Assembly: GCA_016710985.1 (NCBI GenBank)
Contig: JADJTX010000008.1
Coordinates: forward strand, 124,001-188,000
DNA length: 64,000 bases
Reading direction: 5' to 3'
Source: Ignavibacteria bacterium
Lineage (GTDB): Bacteria > Bacteroidota > Ignavibacteria > Tepidaquicellales > Tepidaquicellaceae
A model generated the notes under the pieces. The model did no database searches, was not told where the DNA came from, and saw only the letters and a list, made by a program, of their open reading frames with translations. Position numbers and translations under genes: made by a program. The first letter of the stretch is position 1. Every line of letters starts with the position of its first letter. Positions 57,912 to 64,000 of the stretch are shown here, piece after piece.

Positions 57912-59749
57912 TATTCTACCGTCACGCTTTTCGCCAGATTTCTCGGCTGGTCTACATTACAATTTCTCGCAGTGGCAATATAATAAGACAGAAACTGCAA
58001 CGGAATACTGTTTAATATTGGAGAGAATATAGGTAAAGTATTCGGAACTCTTAGTATGTAATCCGAATAATTATTAATTTCAGTATCATCATCTGTTGCA
58101 ATTGTAATGATCTTGCCTTTGCGTGCTTTTATTTCTTCAATGTTTGAAATGATCTTATCATATGTCTTATCTTTTGTAGCAATAAAAACAACCGGCATGT
58201 TTTCATCTATCAGAGCGATCGGTCCGTGTTTCATTTCAGCTGCCGGATATCCTTCAGCGTGAATATAAGATATCTCTTTCAGTTTTAATGCGCCTTCCAG
58301 TGCTACAGGGAAGTTGAATCCCCTTCCGAGATATAAAAAGTTTTTTGAATCTTTAAATTCTTCAGCAACGAATTTATAGTCGTTTCTTTTTTCAATTATC
58401 TGCTTGATCTTTTCCGGAAGAGCTTTTAATTCTTTTGCAATCTCTTTTAATTCACTCTCGGAAATAGTTCCTTTATGCTTCCCTATCATTAATGTAATTA
58501 ATATAAGAGACATCAGCTGGCTTGTAAAAGCCTTCGTTGATGCAACTCCTATTTCCGGACCGGCGTGAATATATGTTCCGCAGTCTACTTCCCTCGCAAT
58601 TGTACTTCCGACAACATTTACAATTCCGATAGCTGTTGCCCCGAGCCTTTGAGCTTCTTTCATAGCTGCTCTCGTGTCGGCTGTCTCACCGCTTTGACTT
58701 ATGAATAATACGATATCATCCTTACTAATGACCGGATTTCTGTAACGGAATTCAGAAGCATATTCTACTTCAGTGGGAATTCTGCAGAATTGTTCTATTA
58801 TATACTCACCTACCAGTCCTGCATGCCATGCCGTTCCGCAGCCGGTAATAATAATTCTTTTCGCATTAATTAATTTTTCCTTTACACTGTCCAGACCGCC
58901 GAGTTTTACTTCCCCTGTTTCAAAATTTATACGTCCTCTGTAAGTATTCTGAATTGATTCCGGCTGCTCACAAATTTCCTTCAGCATAAAATGTTCAAAG
59001 CCGCCTTTTTCAATCTCTTCAAGATCGTACTCAATCTGCTGTACTTCTCTTTGTATATCTTCATCATCAATTGTTTTTATCTGAAAGCTGTCTCTCTTAA
59101 GAACAGCCATTTCACCGTCTTCAAGGTAAATCACGTTTTTTGTATGATTAACAATTGCAGCAGCATCAGAAGAAACTATGATTTCATCTTTCCCAAGTCC
59201 GAACATCAGAGGGCTTCCCATTCTTGCTATGATTATTTTATCCGGTTCCGATTTACACATACATGCAATTCCATAGGTCCCTTCGACTTCACTTAATGCG
59301 AGCCTTACAGCAATTTCGAAATTATTTTTACTTTTATAGTAATACTCGATCAGATTAGCCAGTACTTCCGTATCGGTATCAGTACTGAAAGTATATCCCT
59401 CCTGAGTAAGCTTTTTCTTTAGAGTTTTGAAATTTTCTATAATGCCGTTATGAACAATTGTGATATTTTTGTTCATGTCGAAATGCGGATGTGCATTATT
59501 ATCATTAGGCTCACCATGAGTCGCCCAGCGTGTGTGTCCTATTCCGATCTTTCCTTCTAATACTTCACCATTAAATTCATTTTCCAGTTCTTTTACTTTC
59601 CCTGCCTTTTTAAAATAATTTATTTCGTTCTTCTCATTTATCACAGCTACGCCTGCAGAGTCATATCCTCTGTATTCTAATCTCTTTAGTCCGTCAAATA
59701 TTATGTTTAAGGAATTTCTTTTCCCGATATAACCTACGATGCCACACAT
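57911..59749 (-). CDS. glmS: Glutamine-fructose-6-phosphate transaminase (isomerizing)
   Basis: 612 residues, normal for GlmS. N-terminal class II glutamine amidotransferase: MCGIVGYIGKRN (Cys2 nucleophile), GIGHTRWATHGEPNDNNAHP, then two SIS domains with IIITGCGTAWHAGLVGEYII and FLYLGRGFNFPVALEGALKL, ending in RNLAKSVTVE, the family's usual terminus. Makes glucosamine-6-phosphate for peptidoglycan and lipopolysaccharide. Between tRNA-Leu and a repeat-rich gap; no ribozyme-like glmS leader is evident, as expected outside Firmicutes. Confidence 0.97.
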   Translation of the reverse strand: MCGIVGYIGKRNSLNIIFDGLKRLEYRGYDSAGVAVINEKNEINYFKKAGKVKELENEFNGEVLEGKIGIGHTRWATHGEPNDNNAHPHFDMNKNITIVHNGIIENFKTLKKKLTQEGYTFSTDTDTEVLANLIEYYYKSKNNFEIAVRLALSEVEGTYGIACMCKSEPDKIIIARMGSPLMFGLGKDEIIVSSDAAAIVNHTKNVIYLEDGEMAVLKRDSFQIKTIDDEDIQREVQQIEYDLEEIEKGGFEHFMLKEICEQPESIQNTYRGRINFETGEVKLGGLDSVKEKLINAKRIIITGCGTAWHAGLVGEYIIEQFCRIPTEVEYASEFRYRNPVISKDDIVLFISQSGETADTRAAMKEAQRLGATAIGIVNVVGSTIAREVDCGTYIHAGPEIGVASTKAFTSQLMSLILITLMIGKHKGTISESELKEIAKELKALPEKIKQIIEKRNDYKFVAEEFKDSKNFLYLGRGFNFPVALEGALKLKEISYIHAEGYPAAEMKHGPIALIDENMPVVFIATKDKTYDKIISNIEEIKARKGKIITIATDDDTEINNYSDYILRVPNTLPIFSPILNSIPLQFLSYYIATARNCNVDQPRNLAKSVTVE

Positions 59750-59764
59750 TTTAGCTCCTTTTTT

Positions 59765-59828
59765 GTATTAAGTATTAAGTATTGAGTATTGAATATTGAG
59801 TATTGAGTATTGAGTATTGAGTATTGAA
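59765..59828. repeat. 7-bp tandem repeat (GTATTGA)n
   Basis: About nine heptamers with single-base variants (GTATTAA, GTATTGA, ATATTGA) between tRNA-Leu and the glmS start. Same family as 51178. Confidence 0.9.
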
Positions 59829-59859
59829 CAATGACGTTTGACGTTTGACATTCAATTTG

Positions 59860-59945
59860 TGCCGAAAAAGGGAGTCGAACCCTTACGAGGTTTGAGCCTC
59901 GCTGGATTTTGAGTCCAGTGCGTCTACCAGTTCCGCCATTTCGGC
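59860..59945 (-). tRNA. tRNA-Leu (anticodon CAA)
   Basis: Acceptor GCCGAAA / TTTCGGC, anticodon loop CTCAAAA, long variable arm (CGAGGCTCAAACCTCG), T loop TTCGACT, discriminator A; class II shape confirms leucine. Confidence 0.93.
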
Positions 59946-60197
59946 TAGCTATATGAAAAAATAATGCTGTATGCTAACATCGGTAGCTAAATTAAGAATC
60001 ATAATGAGTTTATTCAACTCATTAATGAAAAAATATTTACTTCTGCCTTTACGGTAATGGCTTTTAGCGGCTGAGTTAAATTCCGGAGGTATTCAAAATC
60101 CAAAGAAACATAAAAATGCTCACTACAACATTGATAATATTGAAGCGAGCATTGATTCTGAATGTTAAAAGATTAAATGTTTACTGCCGGATATAAA

Positions 60198-60434
60198 CTA
60201 TTCAGGAAAAGCATTTATCAGCTTTCCTGAATCAAAAACAAGAATCCACCAGACTCCGTCTATCAGTACTCTTTGAAAAATAACAGATCTGACGTGACTG
60301 TTTAATACTTTACCGGAGCTTAATGAATTATTTTTTGCAGCAATTGCTGCGGGATTTGCAGTTGATCTGTCAGGTGAAATAAAAGATAAAAACAGGACAA
60401 TTAGAACTGCAAAAAACAAGGTTTCGCCTTTCAT
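60198..60434 (-). CDS. Small exported peptide, WWI/FPE family, second copy
   Basis: 78 residues. Signal peptide MKGETLFFAVLIVLFLSFIS, mature end VIFQRVLIDGVWWILVFDSG, KLINAFPE. The C-terminal ~25 residues are conserved with 45310-45534; the middle is not, as in ligand or signal peptides with a conserved core. Ribosome site AAAGGAGAACATA matches the other copy. Divergent from the TPR-like gene at 60724, 290 bp between starts. Function unknown. Confidence 0.75.
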   Translation of the reverse strand: MKGETLFFAVLIVLFLSFISPDRSTANPAAIAAKNNSLSSGKVLNSHVRSVIFQRVLIDGVWWILVFDSGKLINAFPE

Positions 60435-60723
60435 ATTATGTTCTCCTTTAATTTAAGTTGTCTAAAAAAAATACAACTTTGTTGCATGTTGCTTTTTTCA
60501 TATTTTGTTCCTCAATTAATTAAGTAATTAAGATCACTTAATTTACATTACAAAATTATATATAATCAAATGGTATTCAAAAGAAAGTTTTTCGCTCCAG
60601 GTTGCTTCAAAATCCTTTAGTTCTGTAAAGATTAAATCATAAATCATTGCAATATTAACAAAAAACCAATATTTTAGATAAAAATTTTTTAAAAAAGGTT
60701 CCCCTTGCAAATATTTCAAAAAA

Positions 60724-62222
60724 ATGAAATATAAAATAGTAGAGATTCTTAAGACATTTTCTGAAAAGGAAATAAAACAATTTGAAAGTTTCCTTTCATC
60801 ACCTTTCTTTAATGAAAGTCAGAAGTTAAGAAAACTCTATACTGCACTTCTAAAGTATTATCCGGATTTCAATCCTGAAATAATGAGCGAAGAAAAGCTA
60901 AGCATGGAAATAAATCCAAATCTCCCATACAATAAATCTACAATTAAAACTTTGTTTTTTGAACTCGCGAATTCTGCTGAAGAATTTATGAAGATATCTG
61001 TATTCAGAACTAAAAAGGCTGAAGCTGAAGATATGCTGCGTGAAGATTACAACAGAAGGAAGCTTTTCAAATATGTTTATCAGAATGCAAATAAAACTCT
61101 TCTGGAAATAGATTCTGAAAACGAATATACTTCCGATTACTTCTATAACCGGCACCGAATACTTACTGACATATGCAATTTTCATCAGGTTAATAATAAA
61201 AATTCAAATGCAGATTTTATCAACAATCACGGGAATTTTCTTTGTGAACGGGCAAAATGTCTTACTTACCTTTTTACCAATGAGATTTTGCTCCAGTATA
61301 ACAATTTTCACACGGTTAAAAAAACTTTTCACCTGTCAGTAGAGAATAATTTTATATTTAAGCTTTTTAAAAAAATTAACTTTATTGAACTGCTGGAATG
61401 TATTATTTCAGAAACTGATAACGCAGCATATTCATTAATATTTGAATTACAGTTAGCTAATTACAGAGCATTTTCGGATTTTGAAAACGAAACATATTAT
61501 TTTGAATACAAAAAATTACTGGTAAAAAACATTAATCTTTAAATAAAGAAGATATACACGATAATTTCATTATGCTGATAAGATATTGCATTATGAAGCC
61601 ATCAATAAGCAAGTCAGGTTTTGATTTCAGAAAAGAATTGTTCAGCATCTATAAATATATTTTATCCAAAAAGTACTATATAATAGGTACACACGATCAC
61701 ATCCCCGTTGAGCTTTACAGAATCGCATTAAAACTGGGGCTTGAGCTGAAAAAATTTAAATGGACCATTGAGTTTATAAAAGAATTTAATCCCAAATTAA
61801 AATCTGATATAAGAGATAATATTTATAGTTACAGTCTTGCAGAATATTATTTTCACAAGAAAAGATTTGATAAGGCAATGAGATATTTTCATAAAATAGA
61901 ATTAAATCATTTCATGCTGCGGGTAGATCTGAGAAATCTCATGCTCATGACCTATTACGAGCTCGACCTTTTTGAAAACGCAATATCACTTATTGATTCA
62001 TATAAACATTTTTTATCCAATACTAAAGTTCTGTCGGATACAGAAAAAAGGAAATGTAAGAATTTTGTTCTGACTGTTCAAAACATGATCAGATATAAAA
62101 CTTCATCAAAACCGGTTTCGAAATTTTTAATCAGAAAAAATCTTTCGAATGACATGCATAATAAAAGCTGGGCTGCGGAAAGGTTCGCAGAGCTGGAGGA
62201 AAAATTAATAAAATCAGCTTAA
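60724..62222 (+). CDS. TPR-like cytoplasmic protein, second copy, one frameshift
   Basis: Pieces 60724-61542 and 61572-62222 make ~499 residues aligned end to end with 45915-47420. Same N-terminus (MKYKIVEILKTFSEKEIKQF), NPNLPYNKSTIKTLFFELA in the middle and TPR-like LAEYYFHKKRFDKAMRYFHK, LMTYYELDLFENAISLIDSY at the end. One T missing near 61540 (AATCTTTAAATAAAG) ends the frame early; restoring it gives NLLNKEDIHDNFIMLIRYC. A sensor or scaffold linked to the exported peptide is conjecture. Confidence 0.78.
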
Positions 62223-62333
62223 AGTGATATTCCTCTTCGAAAATTATTGTCGTGCAAGGAGTTTACTTAAAATATTCTTATACTTGGTTGTAATTAGGAA
62301 TTCTTTTAATTATTTTTGTAATCAAAATTGTCT

Positions 62334-62415
62334 GCGCGATTGGCGGAACTGGCAGACGCACTAGACTTAGGATCTAGCGAGGCAACTCGTGGGGGTTCGA
62401 CTCCCTTATCGCGCA
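62334..62415 (+). tRNA. tRNA-Leu (anticodon UAG)
   Basis: Acceptor GCGCGAT / ATCGCGC, anticodon loop CTTAGGA, long variable arm (GCGAGGCAACTCGTG), T loop TTCGACT, discriminator A, no CCA. Confidence 0.93.
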
Positions 62416-62487
62416 CTTTGTAATGAACAATGTACATTTAACAATTAACAATGAGCAATAGAATAAATTAGACAATAATCATCACAA

Positions 62488-62528
62488 TACTTAATACTCA
62501 GTACTCAGTACTCAATACTCAATACTAA
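62488..62528. repeat. 7-bp tandem repeat (TACTCAA)n
   Basis: Six heptamers ending 4 bp before the clpX start; reverse complement of the TATTGAG family at 51178 and 59765. Confidence 0.85.
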
Positions 62529-62532
62529 ACAG

Positions 62533-63816
62533 ATGAATTCCAAATCCACTACAAAAAATAACAATGCAAGATGCTCCTTCTGCGGAAGAAATGCAGATAA
62601 GGTAACAAACATGATAAAAGGACCTTCCGACCATAATGGAAGAGAAGTTTTTATATGTGAGATTTGTGTTGGGAATGCGATGCAGATAATTAAGAAGAAT
62701 ACAATTTTCAGTTCTACCAAATCAATTAACAAAGTTCGATCAAACCTTACGCCTCTTTCAATTAAAAAATTTTTAGATGAATTTGTAATTGGTCAGGACA
62801 GAGCCAAGAAGTCACTGGCTGTTGCTGTTTATAATCATTATAACAGAATCGATTTACTTGATATCAATTATATAGACGATCTTGCAGTAGATAAAGGTGG
62901 AATATTCGTAATTGGTCCTACGGGAACAGGCAAAACATTTCTTGCTCAGACACTTGCAAGACTTCTTGATGTACCATTTGCAATAGCAGATGCCACAACT
63001 TTAACAGAAGCAGGCTATGTAGGTGATGATGTCGAATCCATTTTAGTTCATCTTCTGCAGAATTCTAACTTTGATCTGAATAAGGCAGAAAGAGGAATCA
63101 TTTATCTTGATGAGATCGATAAGATCTCCAGAAAAAGTGACAGTACTTCTATTACAAGGGATGTATCGGGCGAAGGAGTTCAGCAGGCATTACTGAAGCT
63201 GCTTGAAGGAACTGTTGCCGGTGTTCCGCCAAAAGGGGGAAGGAAGCATCCCGAACAGGCGCTTATAAACATTAATACCAAGAATATTTTATTCATATGC
63301 GGAGGAGCGTTTGACGGGCTTGATAAAGTAATTGAAAGAAGAATTGCCAAGAGTTCAATAGGATTTGGTTCGGAAATTTACTCAAAGAATGATGTAGATA
63401 ACGATGAAGTCATGTCACAGGTAGAACCTGATGATCTAATTCACTACGGTTTGATCCCGGAATTAATAGGAAGACTTCCCGTAATCACTACTCTCAGCTC
63501 TTTAGATAAGAAGACAATGCTTTCTATTCTTACTGAACCAAAGAATGCAATTACAAAACAGTATCAGAAACTTTTCAGAATGGAAGGTGTCGATCTGGAA
63601 TTTTCTGAAGATGCACTCGAGGCAGTTGTTGAAAAAGCAATGTCCCGAAAAACCGGAGCCCGGGCATTGAGATCTATACTCGAAAATATAATGCTCGACA
63701 TAATGTATAAAATCCCCTCTAAGGAAAATATTTCCAATTGCATAATTACAAAGGAAGTGATTAATGATAAGAAGGAACCGGTGTATCTTAGCGAGAACAG
63801 AAAAATAATTGCATGA
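62533..63816 (+). CDS. clpX: ATP-dependent Clp protease ATP-binding subunit
   Basis: 427 residues. N-terminal zinc finger (C14, C17, C42, C45; substrate and adaptor binding), Walker A VIGPTGTGKTFLAQTLARLL, Walker B IIYLDEIDKISRK, pore and IGF region KSSIGFGSE (contacts ClpP), sensor 2 RKTGARALRSILEN. Hexameric unfoldase feeding ClpP. No clpP or tig in the window; the start directly abuts a heptamer array. Confidence 0.97.
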   Translation: MNSKSTTKNNNARCSFCGRNADKVTNMIKGPSDHNGREVFICEICVGNAMQIIKKNTIFSSTKSINKVRSNLTPLSIKKFLDEFVIGQDRAKKSLAVAVYNHYNRIDLLDINYIDDLAVDKGGIFVIGPTGTGKTFLAQTLARLLDVPFAIADATTLTEAGYVGDDVESILVHLLQNSNFDLNKAERGIIYLDEIDKISRKSDSTSITRDVSGEGVQQALLKLLEGTVAGVPPKGGRKHPEQALININTKNILFICGGAFDGLDKVIERRIAKSSIGFGSEIYSKNDVDNDEVMSQVEPDDLIHYGLIPELIGRLPVITTLSSLDKKTMLSILTEPKNAITKQYQKLFRMEGVDLEFSEDALEAVVEKAMSRKTGARALRSILENIMLDIMYKIPSKENISNCIITKEVINDKKEPVYLSENRKIIA

Positions 63817-63892
63817 TAGTTAATTGGTTAATTATTTAATTGGTTAATAGTTAGTAGTTAATATTGCTCATACATTTCATATACAATTTCCG

Positions 63893-63939
63893 ATACCAAA
63901 ATACCTATTACCAAATACCAAATACCTAATACTCATTAC
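63893..63939. repeat. Degenerate 7-bp tandem repeat (ACCNAAT)n
   Basis: ACCTATT, ACCAAAT, ACCAAAT, ACCTAAT, ACTCATT in tandem between clpX and the next start. Confidence 0.75.
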
Positions 63940-63945
63940 ACAAGT

Positions 63946-64000
63946 ATGTCAAAGTTAAAATCAGTTTTAAAGAAAGATAACATTTTTAATTTAAGAGAAG
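63946..64000 (+). CDS. Start of an unidentified gene, cut by window end
   Basis: ATG at 63946 begins MSKLKSVLKKDNIFNLRE and runs off the right edge. Same strand as clpX. Too short to identify. Confidence 0.4.
   Translation, partial: MSKLKSVLKKDNIFNLRE

Overview
The window looks like a chromosome segment from an Ignavibacteria-type member of the Bacteroidota/Chlorobi group. The support is AT-rich DNA, several exported proteins ending in the type IX secretion (T9SS) sorting domain with the motif NYPNPFNPTTKI, Bacteroidota-style promoters (TAnnTTTG), and genes typical of that group: a salinixanthin-like carotenoid cluster, CruF, and a CstB-type persulfide dioxygenase. No rRNA, phage or CRISPR was seen. 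Most genes are on the minus strand. Housekeeping anchors are priA, glmS, clpX and three tRNAs (Arg-UCG, Leu-CAA, Leu-UAG).

Layout. 1-4.3 kb: three tandem T9SS-sorted surface proteins, two of them near-identical. 5-11.8 kb: tRNA-Arg, priA, two paralogous small exported proteins, a sodium/solute symporter with a metallo-hydrolase. 12.2-13.3 kb: another T9SS protein. 13.5-19.3 kb: a lipid-flavoured run of patatin, membrane protein, GMC oxidoreductase and metallophosphoesterase. 19.4-21.8 kb: gene-free, repeat-rich, with an 18-copy array of 42-bp palindromes. 21.9-28 kb: a cysteine-motif repeat protein, a soluble-transhydrogenase-like flavoprotein and a subtilase. 28.2-35.1 kb: a tightly overlapping eight-gene carotenoid operon (MerR/B12 regulator, crtI, crtB, lycopene cyclase, acyltransferase, glycosyltransferase, cruF, crtW), which predicts a ketolated carotenoid glycoside ester. 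35.2-39.1 kb: a transposase remnant followed by a heavily indel-ridden second copy of the first part of that operon. 39.3-39.7 kb: a 21-bp tandem array. 39.9-44.4 kb: a sulfur/persulfide operon (arsR, tauE, DUF6132-rhodanese, cstB, two YeeE/YedE half transporters). 44.4-47.4 kb and 60.2-62.2 kb: two copies, plus debris of a third, of a divergent module pairing a tiny exported peptide with a ~500-residue TPR-like protein. 47.5-57.6 kb: a giant BNR-repeat exported protein, di-haem cytochrome c, an MFS transporter, a lipoprotein and an SBBP-repeat T9SS protein. 57.9-64 kb: glmS, tRNAs and clpX.

Two general features stand out. First, the intergenic DNA is filled with short tandem repeats, overwhelmingly 7 bp long and of several sequence families, together with palindromic hairpin elements and small inverted-repeat (MITE-like) elements. 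Second, at least a dozen otherwise good genes carry one or more single-base deletions, mostly in A/T homopolymers, and one 3-kb segment is a deletion-rich copy of its neighbour. This pattern fits residual long-read sequencing error better than real gene decay, so I annotate most broken genes as single genes with the frameshift noted.

The strongest candidates for something undescribed are the divergent peptide/TPR modules, the ~175-residue C-terminal module shared by three exported proteins that lack the normal T9SS tail, the three-repeat cysteine-motif protein, and the 42-bp palindrome array. All assignments are from reading sequence only; no database search was run.
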